NCBI RefSeq assembly: GCF_019857225.1
Contig: NZ_JAFJSY010000035.1
Location: forward strand, 1 to 64,000
Source of the DNA: Streptomyces plumbidurans
Lineage (GTDB): Bacteria; Actinomycetota; Actinomycetes; Streptomycetales; Streptomycetaceae
Length of the DNA: 64,000 bases
Direction: 5' to 3'
Part shown: positions 1-7,711 of the stretch, one piece after another
How positions within the stretch are numbered: position 1 is the first letter of the stretch
How the letters are laid out: every line of letters begins with the position of its first letter
The notes under the pieces: model-generated
Databases searched by the model: none
Told to the model about the DNA's origin: nothing
The model's input: the letters and a program-made list of their open reading frames with translations, nothing else
Program-made: the position numbers and the translations under genes

Positions 1-1386
1 GCCGGCTCCGGCCGGGGTGTGCTGGAGGCGTGCCGGCGCGGACTGGACGTGCTCGACGACCACCGGATGACGCTGGGCGCCTCGGAGCTGCGGGCCCGCG
101 CCACCGCGCAGGGCGCGGAGCTGGCCGCCATGGCCCAGCAGGCGAGCCTCGACTCGGGCAGCCCGCGCCGGCTGCTGACCTGGAGCGAGCGGTGGCGGGC
201 CACCGTCCTGACCGCGCCGCCGACGCGGCCGCCCGCCGACCCGGCGCTGCTCGGCGATCTGACCGCGTTCCGGGAGATCGCCGCCCGCGCGGAGGAAGGG
301 CGCCAGGAGGGCCGCCCGATCCCGGCCCTGGAGCGTGAACAGCGGCGCCTGGAACGGGAGATCCGCTCACGGACCCTGCATCTGCGCGGGGACGCGCCCG
401 GGGACGAGGACCGCTTCGATCCGCGCAGGCTGCTGGAGCGCCTCGGCGAGGTGCGGCTGGTGGAGCTCGCCGTGCTCGACGGGCGGGTGCAGGTGCTGCT
501 GTGCGGGCAGGGGCGGGTGCGGCGGTTCGAGGCGGGGCTGCTCGCCGATGCCGAGGTCGAGGCCGAGCATGTGCAGGCCGGGCTGCGCCGGCTCGCGCAC
601 CCGGGGGCGGAGGCCCGGCTCGCGGTGGTCGAGGCCATGGGCCGCCGCCTGGAGGAGCTGCTGCTCGGCCCGGCCGCCGCGCACCTGGGCTCAGGGCCGG
701 TCGTGGTCGTACCGCCGGGCCGCCTGCACAGCGTGCCGTGGGCGCTGCTGCCGTCGCTGCGCGAGCGGGTGCTGAGTGTGTCGCCGTCGGCGAGCAGCTG
801 GCTGCGGGCCCGCGAGACCGAGCCGCCGCCGAGTGGCCGCCACGTCCTGGTCCGCGGCCCTGGGCTGGCCACCGGCGGAGCGGAGGTGCCCGAACTCGCC
901 GACCGTTACGGCGCTCCGGTCGTGCTGGAGGACGATCACGCGCGCGTGCCGCGGGTCCTGCAGGAACTCGACGGTGCCGCGCTGGCGCATATCGCCGCGC
1001 ACGGCACGTTCCGGGCCGACAGCCCGCTGTTCTCCTCGCTGCGGATGGCCGACGGTCCGCTCATCGTGCACGACTTCGAGCGCCTGGACCGCAGCCCGTA
1101 CCGGATCATCCTGTCCTGCTGCGACACCGCACGGCTCGCCTCCGTCGGTGCGGACGAACTCCTCGGCCTGGTCACCGCGTTGCTGCCGCTCGGCACGGCC
1201 GGAGTGCTGGCGAGCAGCGCGCCGGTCAACGACGAGGCGGTGGTGTCCTTGATGCTCGCGCTGCACAAGGGGCTGAGCGCGGGCCTGTCGCTGGCGGAGG
1301 CGCTGCGGGACGCGCGGGCCGCGCAGCCGGGGGACGCGCTGCACCAGGCAACGGGATGGGCGTTCACAGCGTTCGGTGCGGCCTGA
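1..1386 (+). CDS. CHAT-domain caspase-like protein, 5' truncated by the window edge
   Basis: C-terminal part of a CHAT-domain (caspase HetF-like) protein. The frame is open to base 1, so the true start lies outside the window and the GTG at 19 is probably internal. Both residues of the catalytic dyad are present: His in HIAAHG (near 985-1005) and Cys in LSCCDT (near 1111-1126), so peptidase activity is plausible. The preceding ~230 residues are charged and helical, as in the TPR or linker part of such proteins. No signal peptide or membrane segment is visible, so a cytosolic role is likely. Usual partners would lie upstream of the window; the downstream gene is convergent and unrelated. The substrate is unknown. 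Confidence 0.8.
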   Translation, partial: AGSGRGVLEACRRGLDVLDDHRMTLGASELRARATAQGAELAAMAQQASLDSGSPRRLLTWSERWRATVLTAPPTRPPADPALLGDLTAFREIAARAEEGRQEGRPIPALEREQRRLEREIRSRTLHLRGDAPGDEDRFDPRRLLERLGEVRLVELAVLDGRVQVLLCGQGRVRRFEAGLLADAEVEAEHVQAGLRRLAHPGAEARLAVVEAMGRRLEELLLGPAAAHLGSGPVVVVPPGRLHSVPWALLPSLRERVLSVSPSASSWLRARETEPPPSGRHVLVRGPGLATGGAEVPELADRYGAPVVLEDDHARVPRVLQELDGAALAHIAAHGTFRADSPLFSSLRMADGPLIVHDFERLDRSPYRIILSCCDTARLASVGADELLGLVTALLPLGTAGVLASSAPVNDEAVVSLMLALHKGLSAGLSLAEALRDARAAQPGDALHQATGWAFTAFGAA

Positions 1387-1430
1387 ACTGGCGGGAACAC
1401 AGGCGGCTCTCCCCAAGTTCCGGTGCGTGC

Positions 1431-1490
1431 GAGCTTTTTGAGGGGCGCGGGGAACTGCGCGACCAGCCACAGACAACCCGCACCCGCCGC
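1431..1490. repeat. Streptomyces-type dispersed intergenic element (REP-like)
   Basis: The stretch contains gggcgcggggaactgcgcg followed by accagccac and a CA-rich tail. From memory, this string recurs downstream of many Streptomyces genes; no search was run. The CGCG arms can pair, giving a small hairpin just after the T-run at 1435-1439. It sits 3' of the CHAT gene in a convergent gap. Confidence 0.5.
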
Positions 1491-1540
1491 CGAACCCGAA
1501 CCCACCTCTGCAAACGGCCGGGACGACGCGGTGCGGCGGC

Positions 1541-1570
1541 CTGACCCCTCCCCCGAATACTGGGGGTCAG
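1541..1570. terminator. Bidirectional hairpin between convergent genes
   Basis: An 8-bp perfect inverted repeat (ctgacccc at 1541-1548, ggggtcag at 1563-1570) lies between the CHAT gene and the LAL regulator gene, which converge here. An alternative C5/G5 pairing is nested inside it. No long U-tract follows, as is common in Streptomyces. Confidence 0.5.
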
Positions 1571-1593
1571 ACCGCCGGCTCATGGGGTGCGGC

Positions 1594-3582
1594 TCAGGCC
1601 GGTTGCACCTCCGGCAGCTCGACCAGCCACGGCAGCGCTCCCCGGTCGCTCGCGCCGAGCCGGGCGTAGGCGCTGTAGAGGTGGTTGCCCACCGTGCGGA
1701 TGGACAGGGTGAGCTGTTCCGCGATCTGGCGGTTGCTCAGGCCCGCGGCCGCGAGGGTGACGATCTGCCGCTGGCGGGCGGTCAGTTCGCCCAGGACCAG
1801 GCCGGACAGGGCCGGGGTGCGGGCGCCCTGGCAGCGGCGGGCCAGCGCGACGGCACGCGTGCGTGACGTACGCGCGGCGCGCGGGTCGCGGTGCGCCCGC
1901 GCGGCCTGTGCGTGCGCCTCGGCGGCGAACAGCAGGAACCCGCGCTCCTCCAGAGCCTCGGCCGCCCGGTCCAACGCCGCCCCGTCCTCGCGGGCCAGTG
2001 CGTCCGCGTGCCGCGCGAACACACCGTCGGCCGGGAGGAGTTCGGCGGCCTTCTCCGGAACACCGAGCCGTACGAGGTCGTAGAGCGCAAACGCGGGGTC
2101 GGCGCAGGGGGGTTCGGCCGCCGCAGCGGCACCCGTGCCGTCGGCCGGGAGCAGTTCGGCCGTCCTCTCCGCCGAGACGGTGAGTGTGCCCTCGACCGCT
2201 CCGTCGTCGCCTGTCGCCGCCACTTCCTGCCCGTACCGCTGCACCATCCCGTCGATGGCGGCGCCGATCGCCGCCAGGGCGCCGTCGGCGTCTCCGCGGG
2301 ACGCGGCCAGCCAGGCGGACGGCTCGGGCAGGTCCGGGTAGCCGGCGAGGGCCTCCTGTGCGGTCGTCGCGTCGCCCGACTGCGCGGCGGCCAGGGCGAG
2401 TTCGCGGCGGCAGCGCGCGTCGTGCGGAGCGCCGCGCAGCCCCTCCCTCGCCCAGGCCGCCGCCTCTCGCAGCTCCCCTCTCAGCCGCGAGAACCGTGCG
2501 CGAACGGCGGCGTACCCGGCCGGTACCGCTGCGCCCTCCTGCGCGAGCCACTCCCCCACGGGCGTCGGCAGCGGCCGTACGTCCGCCCGCTCGATCCGCC
2601 CGGTCAGCGCGGCCGACTCGGCGGCGAGAGCCGTCTCGCACCGGTCCGGCGTACGGGCCAGTCGCGCCGCCCGCAGCCGGCCGGCCGCGGCGCGCAGCAC
2701 CGGGCCGTGCAGGGGGTGGGCGAGGCGGACGGTGCCGTGGTCGTCGATGCGGATCAGGCCGTCGGACTCCAGGTCTTCCAGGAGCCGCAGGTCGAGGTCG
2801 TCCATGGGCAGGGGCAGGGGTTCCGCGAACGCGAGCCGTTCGAGCGTCTCCCGTGCCTCGCGGGGGGCTTCGAGGACTGGCGCTGCGTGCTCGCGGACGG
2901 TCGGCGTCACCGGGACCGGTCCGCGCCAGGCCCAGGTGTCCGTCTCGGCGAGGCAGGTGAGCAGGCCGTGCTCGCGCGCCGCGTCCACCAGGTCGCGCAG
3001 CAGCCTGAGATCGCCCCGGCACAGGTGCTGGAGGCGGTTCAGGGTGAGCGGCTCCAGGGTGCCGCCGACGCCTGCCGTGAGCAGTTGTTCGGTCTCCTCG
3101 CGGGGCAGCGGTTCCAGGACCAGGCGTGGGAGCAGTTCTCCGGTCCACAGCCGGGAGATCGCGCCGGGGCACGGGTCGCCGTCCGCGGCGACGACGATCA
3201 GGCGGGTGCGGCCGTGCACGGCGAGCTGGTGCACGAGGGCGGCCGAGGCGTCGTCGAGCAGATGGGCGTCGTCGACCACCAGCAGCCGTACCCCGGAGAG
3301 CAGCTGGACCGCCCGGTGCAGGGAGACCTGCTCGGGCAGCAGGTGGGCGAACGCGGCGAAGGAGAGGTGCCGGGTCTCGGGCGTCCCGGCGGCCCGGGCG
3401 CGGTCGCTGCCCCGCACGGCCTCAGTGACCAGCCGGGTCTTGCCGCTGCCCGTCGGGCCGGTCACCACGATGCCGTGGTGGCCCGCGGTCAGGGACCGGC
3501 GGATCAGTTCGAGCTCGTCCTCACGTCCGGTGAACCGCCAGGGCAGCTCAAGGGTCTTCACCTCGCGTCGCAATGTCGTCAC
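1594..3582 (-). CDS. LAL-type LuxR-family transcriptional regulator with AAA ATPase domain
   Basis: 662-residue regulator. An N-terminal ATPase domain carries Walker A GPTGSGKT at residues 42-49 and a Walker B-like LLVVDD near residue 100. The C-terminal ~65 residues form a LuxR-type helix-turn-helix (LTARQRQIVTLAAAGLSNRQ). At 662 residues it is shorter than the ~900-residue MalT-like members. The GTG start has no clear Shine-Dalgarno, so the mRNA may be leaderless or the start may be off. The gene is divergent from the metalloprotease gene, and the 95-bp gap holds two TGAGT/ACTCA dyads, which suggests it controls itself and that neighbour. The effector is unknown. Confidence 0.85.
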   Translation of the reverse strand: MTTLRREVKTLELPWRFTGREDELELIRRSLTAGHHGIVVTGPTGSGKTRLVTEAVRGSDRARAAGTPETRHLSFAAFAHLLPEQVSLHRAVQLLSGVRLLVVDDAHLLDDASAALVHQLAVHGRTRLIVVAADGDPCPGAISRLWTGELLPRLVLEPLPREETEQLLTAGVGGTLEPLTLNRLQHLCRGDLRLLRDLVDAAREHGLLTCLAETDTWAWRGPVPVTPTVREHAAPVLEAPREARETLERLAFAEPLPLPMDDLDLRLLEDLESDGLIRIDDHGTVRLAHPLHGPVLRAAAGRLRAARLARTPDRCETALAAESAALTGRIERADVRPLPTPVGEWLAQEGAAVPAGYAAVRARFSRLRGELREAAAWAREGLRGAPHDARCRRELALAAAQSGDATTAQEALAGYPDLPEPSAWLAASRGDADGALAAIGAAIDGMVQRYGQEVAATGDDGAVEGTLTVSAERTAELLPADGTGAAAAAEPPCADPAFALYDLVRLGVPEKAAELLPADGVFARHADALAREDGAALDRAAEALEERGFLLFAAEAHAQAARAHRDPRAARTSRTRAVALARRCQGARTPALSGLVLGELTARQRQIVTLAAAGLSNRQIAEQLTLSIRTVGNHLYSAYARLGASDRGALPWLVELPEVQPA

Positions 3583-3589
3583 GGGAGTA

Positions 3590-3642
3590 TGAGTGCGAGT
3601 ACTCAGCCCTGATACAGGGTGACTTGAGTAGCCCCCGACTCA
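3590..3642. promoter_or_regulatory. Two TGAGT/ACTCA dyads, candidate operators of the LAL regulator
   Basis: TGAGT(N6)ACTCA at 3590-3605 and TGAGT(N8)ACTCA at 3625-3642 have centres 36 bp apart in the divergent promoter region. Repeated half-sites of this kind are typical of LuxR-family dimer binding. The assignment rests only on symmetry and position. Confidence 0.4.
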
Positions 3643-3677
3643 GGCGTCCTGACCCCTGTCCACGGCAACCTGTGCGC

Positions 3678-4760
3678 ATGACCGGACGCTACTGCTCGCT
3701 CGCGCAGCAGTCGGCCCCCGCTTTCGCACCGGGGCTGACCGCCGAGCGGCTCAGTGCGCTCATCGGTCAGCGCTCGATGTGGGTCAACGGCACCGTGCTG
3801 CACTACTACTTCTTCGACGGCGAGGACGACTCGGTCATCGCCGTGCCGGGCACGGGACAGTCGCGCCGGGTGTCCTGGGTCGGCGCCGAGGAGCAGCGGG
3901 ACGTGGTGCGTGCCTGCTTCGGCGAGTGGCAGGAACTGGGCATCGGGGTGTCCTTCGTCGAGGTGGGCGACCGTACGGAGGCCGAGCTGCGCATAGGGTT
4001 CCAGCTCGGCGACGGCTCCTGGTCGACCGTGGGCAAGGACTGCCTGCAGGTCGGGCAGAACGATCGGACCATGAACTTCGGCTGGGACCTGACCGCGCCC
4101 GGGGAGCGCGGGACTGCGCTGCACGAGATCGGGCACGCGCTCGGCCTGCTGCACGAGCACCAGAGCCCGTTCGCCGGCATCCACTGGGACGACGAGGCCG
4201 TCTACGCCGAGTTGGCGGGCCCGCCGAACTTCTGGAGCCGGGACAAGACGTTCTTCAACATCCTGCGCAAGCTCGACCCGTCCGAGGTCAACGGCTCCGT
4301 CTGGGACCCGCAGTCGATCATGGAGTTTCCCTTCACGGGCGGACTGATCCTGGAGCCGGAGCAGTTCCGCGCGGGTCTGAACCCGCCCGGTACGCTCTCG
4401 TCGGCCGACAAGGAGTTCGTGCTGCGCTGGTATCCGCCGGCCGCGGACGTGCAGCCTCCCGCCCTTGAGCCCTTCCGGTCGGTGCCGCTGCGGCTGGCGC
4501 CCGGGGAGCAGGCCGACTTCGTGATCGACCCGCCGGAGACCCGCGAGTACACCGTGGGGACCTTCGGCGCCAACGACTCCGTCCTCGTCCTCTTCGAGGA
4601 GCGGGACGGCGAGCCCCGCTACGTCGCGGGCCGCGACGACGGAGGCGAGCCGCACAACGCCACGATGAAGGCCCGGCTGGTCAAGGGCCGCCGCTACTTC
4701 GTCCGTATACGTCTGTACTCCGCGTGGGGTCCGGGGGAGACAGCGGTCATGTGCTGGTGA
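3678..4760 (+). CDS. Astacin-like (M12A-type) zinc metalloprotease without signal peptide
   Basis: 360-residue metallopeptidase. The zinc site HEIGHALGLLHE (residues ~149-160) matches the astacin signature HExxHxxGxxHE, and SIMEF near residue 213 fits the Met-turn, where the usual Tyr appears replaced. The last ~100 residues look like a beta-rich accessory domain (VPLRLAPGEQADFVI onward), similar to PPC-type domains. I chose the ATG at 3678; longer upstream frames run through the promoter. No signal peptide, Tat motif or pro-region is visible, which is odd for this mostly secreted family. It is divergent from the LAL regulator gene, which probably controls it. Confidence 0.8.
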   Translation: MTGRYCSLAQQSAPAFAPGLTAERLSALIGQRSMWVNGTVLHYYFFDGEDDSVIAVPGTGQSRRVSWVGAEEQRDVVRACFGEWQELGIGVSFVEVGDRTEAELRIGFQLGDGSWSTVGKDCLQVGQNDRTMNFGWDLTAPGERGTALHEIGHALGLLHEHQSPFAGIHWDDEAVYAELAGPPNFWSRDKTFFNILRKLDPSEVNGSVWDPQSIMEFPFTGGLILEPEQFRAGLNPPGTLSSADKEFVLRWYPPAADVQPPALEPFRSVPLRLAPGEQADFVIDPPETREYTVGTFGANDSVLVLFEERDGEPRYVAGRDDGGEPHNATMKARLVKGRRYFVRIRLYSAWGPGETAVMCW

Positions 4761-4898
4761 CAGCACACACCGCCTCCCACGCGGTCGGCCGGCCAACAGT
4801 CCGGCGCCGGGGGAGCGGTCGGGGGACGGTTACCTTCGGGGGAGGGAAACCGTCCCCCGACCCATGTCCGCCCCCCTGCATGCGAGGTGGTAGTGCAC

Positions 4899-6416
4899 AT
4901 GCCCCACACACCGTCACGGCGTACCGTCCTGCGCGGAGTCACGCTCACCGGTGCGGCGGTGATCGGCTTCGATCCCGGCGCCCGCAGCTGGGCCACGCCC
5001 GAAGCCGGGTCCGGGTCCGGATCCGAGCCCGGGTCCGCGTCCACGTCCGCGTCCGGCCGGAACCTGGTGGGGATCCCGCCGCTGGACGGCACGCTCGTCA
5101 TGGACGACGCCTCGCTCTCGGCGGCTTCCGAGGACTACGGCCACATCGTGCACCGCCGCCCCGCCGCCGTCCTGCGCCCGGGTTCGGTCCGTGACGTCGT
5201 CGCCATGGTCCGGTTCTGCAACAGACACCGGCTGCCGGTCGCGCCGCGCGGCCAGGGGCATGCCACCAACGGCCAGGCACAGGTGGAGGGCGGACTGGTC
5301 GTCGAGACGGCGACCCTCGCGGACATCGGCCCCGTGCGGCCGCACAGCGCCACCGTCACGGTCGGCGCCGGTGCCCGCTGGAGCGAGGTGGCCAAGGCGG
5401 CGATCGCCCACGGTCTCACCCCGCCCGTCTTCACCGACTACCTCGAACTCTCCGTCGGCGGCACCCTGTCCGTGGGCGGCCTCGGCGGCCAGAGCCACCG
5501 GCACGGCGCCCAGGTCGACAACGTCGCCGAACTCCAGGTCGTCACCGGAGCGGGCGAGTTCGTACGCTGCTCCCCCACCCGGCACCCGGACCTCTTCCAC
5601 GCCGTCCTGGCCGGCCTCGGCCAGTGCGCGATCGTCGTAGGCGCCACCCTGCGCCTGGTCACGGCCCCTCGGACCGTACGGCACTACCTGCTGCCGTACG
5701 ACGACCTGCAGACCTTCCTGGACGACCAGCGGATCCTGGTCCAGGAGGGCCGGTTCGACTACGTCGAGGGCCAGGTCGCGCCGGACGCCGACGGCGCCTT
5801 CCGCGTCCTCACCCTGGAGGCCGCCGCCTACGGCCCGCCGGCCGGCGCCGCGCCGGACGACGCGGTCCTGCTGCGCGGCCTGCGCCACAACCCGTCCGGG
5901 GTCGAGCGCACCGACCGCCCCTACTACGACTTCATCGACCGGCTCGCCCCCGCCGTCGAGGCCCTCAAAGAGGCCGGCCTGTGGACGTACGCCCACCCCT
6001 GGCTCAACCTGCTCCTCCCGGGACGGTCCGCGGCCGCCGTCACGGGCGAGTTGCTGGACGGCCTCACCCCCGACGACGTCGGCCCCGGCGGCGTCGTCCT
6101 CGTCTACCCGCTCCTGCGCGAGCACCTCACCACGCCCCTGTTGCGCGCGCCCCACGACCCGGTGCCGTATCTCTTCGCCGTCCTGCGCACCACGCCACCG
6201 CAGGACACGGCCACCGTCGACCGCCTGCTGACCGCCAACCGCGCGGCCTACGAGGCGGCCGCGGCGGTCGGCGGGACGCAGTACCCGGTCGGCAGCATCC
6301 CCTTCACGCACGCGGACTGGCGCACCCACTTCGGTCCGGCCTGGCCGCAACTGGAGTCGGCGAGACGCACCTTCGACCCGCGCGGGATCATGGTGCCCGG
6401 TCAGGGCATCTTCTGA
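4899..6416 (+). CDS. Tat-exported FAD-binding oxidoreductase, cytokinin dehydrogenase-like
   Basis: 505-residue FAD-linked oxidase of the PCMH/berberine-bridge superfamily. The N-terminus carries a twin-arginine signal (SRRTVLRGVTLTGAAV), so it is folded and then exported. It is followed by a Ser/Gly-rich linker (residues ~33-53) and the FAD domain. RGQGHATNGQ resembles the cytokinin-dehydrogenase-type flavin-binding motif, where His can carry covalent FAD. The ATG at 4899 is preferred because aggtgg at 4885-4890 is well spaced; a GTG at 4887 is in frame. The substrate is unknown (plant cytokinins, sugars and alcohols are known for relatives). It looks monocistronic. Confidence 0.8.
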   Translation: MPHTPSRRTVLRGVTLTGAAVIGFDPGARSWATPEAGSGSGSEPGSASTSASGRNLVGIPPLDGTLVMDDASLSAASEDYGHIVHRRPAAVLRPGSVRDVVAMVRFCNRHRLPVAPRGQGHATNGQAQVEGGLVVETATLADIGPVRPHSATVTVGAGARWSEVAKAAIAHGLTPPVFTDYLELSVGGTLSVGGLGGQSHRHGAQVDNVAELQVVTGAGEFVRCSPTRHPDLFHAVLAGLGQCAIVVGATLRLVTAPRTVRHYLLPYDDLQTFLDDQRILVQEGRFDYVEGQVAPDADGAFRVLTLEAAAYGPPAGAAPDDAVLLRGLRHNPSGVERTDRPYYDFIDRLAPAVEALKEAGLWTYAHPWLNLLLPGRSAAAVTGELLDGLTPDDVGPGGVVLVYPLLREHLTTPLLRAPHDPVPYLFAVLRTTPPQDTATVDRLLTANRAAYEAAAAVGGTQYPVGSIPFTHADWRTHFGPAWPQLESARRTFDPRGIMVPGQGIF

Positions 6417-6445
6417 GGGCGCCGACGACGCGCTGAAGGGCCCGG

Positions 6446-7309
6446 TCAGTGGGCGGCGTGCCGGGCCCAGTCGAGTATCTGTACGGCGGATCCGGCGGCC
6501 TCCAGACCGCGGCAGCGGGCGTGGTGGCGGTGGGCGATGCCGGTGAGGTCGAGGTGGCGGCCGAAGGCCGGGTGGGCGGTCAGGCGGCGGGCGTAGGACC
6601 ACAGGGCCCGATGGTCGGCGATCCGCTGCACCGCCGAGGCGTCGAGGTGGTGCCGGTGCACGGTGTCGAGCTGCACCAGCGCGACCCACAACTCGACGTC
6701 AGCGGCGGTGACTTCGTCGCGGATCATGTACGTTCGCCCGTCGAGCCACCGGTCCAGCGCGCCCAGGGTCTCCAGCAGCCTCGCCAGGGCCGCGTCGCGT
6801 TCTTCCTGCTCCCCGCCGGGAGTTCCGGCGCGCTGTGCCGAGTCCTCGATTCCGTCGGCGCACATCCGCTCGACGGCCTCGATCTCCGACTCCGCGCCGC
6901 ACGGGTAGAGCGAGGGGCCGTCGGCGCCGAAGCGGTGGGCGAGGTCGCGCATGATGTCCGGGGCGTGCGTGCTGACGATCCGTCCGGACCAGTCGTCGCT
7001 GAGCACCGGGGCGGTGGTCGGGCCGGTGTAGCGGTGGGCGCTCGCCTCGTAGAGCGGGCGCAGGACCGAGTGGCCGCCGTCGGCAGTGTCGGGGAGCGCG
7101 GGCAGCAGGGAGGCGGGACAGACGGCGCCGAGGCCGAGCAGGCTGTGGGTGACGGCGATGCGCAGACCGTCGGGACAGGCGGTCGACAGGTGGAGGCGGT
7201 AGCGGCCCGGTACGGCGTAGTGGCCGCTGCGTGCGTCGCTGCCGATCCGGCCCCGGAAGACGGGCGTGGGCCGGGTCGGCGTGTGGGTGGTCAGCGGTAT
7301 GACGGACAT
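6446..7309 (-). CDS. Glutathione S-transferase-fold protein, glutathionyl-hydroquinone reductase-like
   Basis: 287-residue GST-fold protein resembling the Xi-class (YqjG/ECM4) hydroquinone reductases. These use a Cys in a CPWAHR-type motif to reduce glutathionyl- or, in actinobacteria, possibly mycothiol-linked quinols. Here the motif is ACPDGLRIAV (residues ~36-45): Cys is kept but the Trp-Ala-His part is changed, so the thiol specificity may differ. The C-terminal half is the all-helical GST_C domain. The ATG at 7309 has ggggag 5 nt upstream. A leader peptide with cysteine-attenuator features lies 56 bp upstream on the same strand, linking the gene to thiol supply. Confidence 0.75.
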   Translation of the reverse strand: MSVIPLTTHTPTRPTPVFRGRIGSDARSGHYAVPGRYRLHLSTACPDGLRIAVTHSLLGLGAVCPASLLPALPDTADGGHSVLRPLYEASAHRYTGPTTAPVLSDDWSGRIVSTHAPDIMRDLAHRFGADGPSLYPCGAESEIEAVERMCADGIEDSAQRAGTPGGEQEERDAALARLLETLGALDRWLDGRTYMIRDEVTAADVELWVALVQLDTVHRHHLDASAVQRIADHRALWSYARRLTAHPAFGRHLDLTGIAHRHHARCRGLEAAGSAVQILDWARHAAH

Positions 7310-7365
7310 GGTTCTCCCCTGGAGTGGGCGCGGACGTACACGCGGCGGAAGCGACGTCGGGCGGC

Positions 7366-7476
7366 TCAGCCCTGGGGGCTGATCGCGCTGCAGGTGCGCT
7401 GCAGATCGATGTGACGGCGGGAGGTGAGAAGAGGCGAACGGCTCACTCGGACGGTGACCGGCTCCAGGCGCCTCAT
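7366..7476 (-). CDS. Leader peptide (36 aa) of the actinobacterial cysteine-attenuator type
   Basis: A small gene of 37 codons. It starts at ATG 7476 after a good ribosome binding site (tagggaagc) and ends with TGA at 7366-7368. Its C-terminal part reads RRHIDLQRTCSAISPQG, which matches the RRHxDLxR...SAI pattern of actinobacterial leader peptides found upstream of sulfur and cysteine genes, as I recall them. A single Cys codon lies eight codons before the stop. The last codons overlap a small hairpin (agccc/gggct). The next gene on the strand is the GST-fold protein, so stalling at Cys codons probably adjusts its expression. The assignment rests on pattern recognition, reading frame and RBS. 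Confidence 0.75.
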   Translation of the reverse strand: MRRLEPVTVRVSRSPLLTSRRHIDLQRTCSAISPQG

Positions 7477-7711
7477 GCTTCCCTACCTGTTCACTAGGGT
7501 TCCTGTCCGGAGTGTCGGTCCGGCTCGGGTGCGCGTCAAGAGGACCGTCCCGCATCGCGGACAGGTCCGTGGAACGCGCCCCTTCCGTCACGGCCGCATT
7601 TTCCTTTCCCACTGCAACCATCCGGCCCGCACGCGTGTCTCCCGTGGTGGAACTCGCGTTCCCGCACAGTTAGTTCGTCCGCAACCGATGCTTCACCAGA
7701 GGACCCCCCAC
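7477..7711. other. Divergent promoter region, no gene seen
   Basis: About 235 bp between the leader peptide start and the sortase-substrate gene. It must hold the promoters of both. The TAGTGA at 7487-7495 (minus strand) just ahead of the leader RBS is a possible -10 area. I see no coding frame and no strong repeat. Confidence 0.4.

Noticed and set aside
501-1544. Long Arg/Ala/Gly-rich alternative frames over the CHAT gene and, similarly, over most real genes
   Set aside because: Typical shadow frames of high-GC coding DNA: Arg/Pro/Ala/Gly composition, no domains and no RBS.
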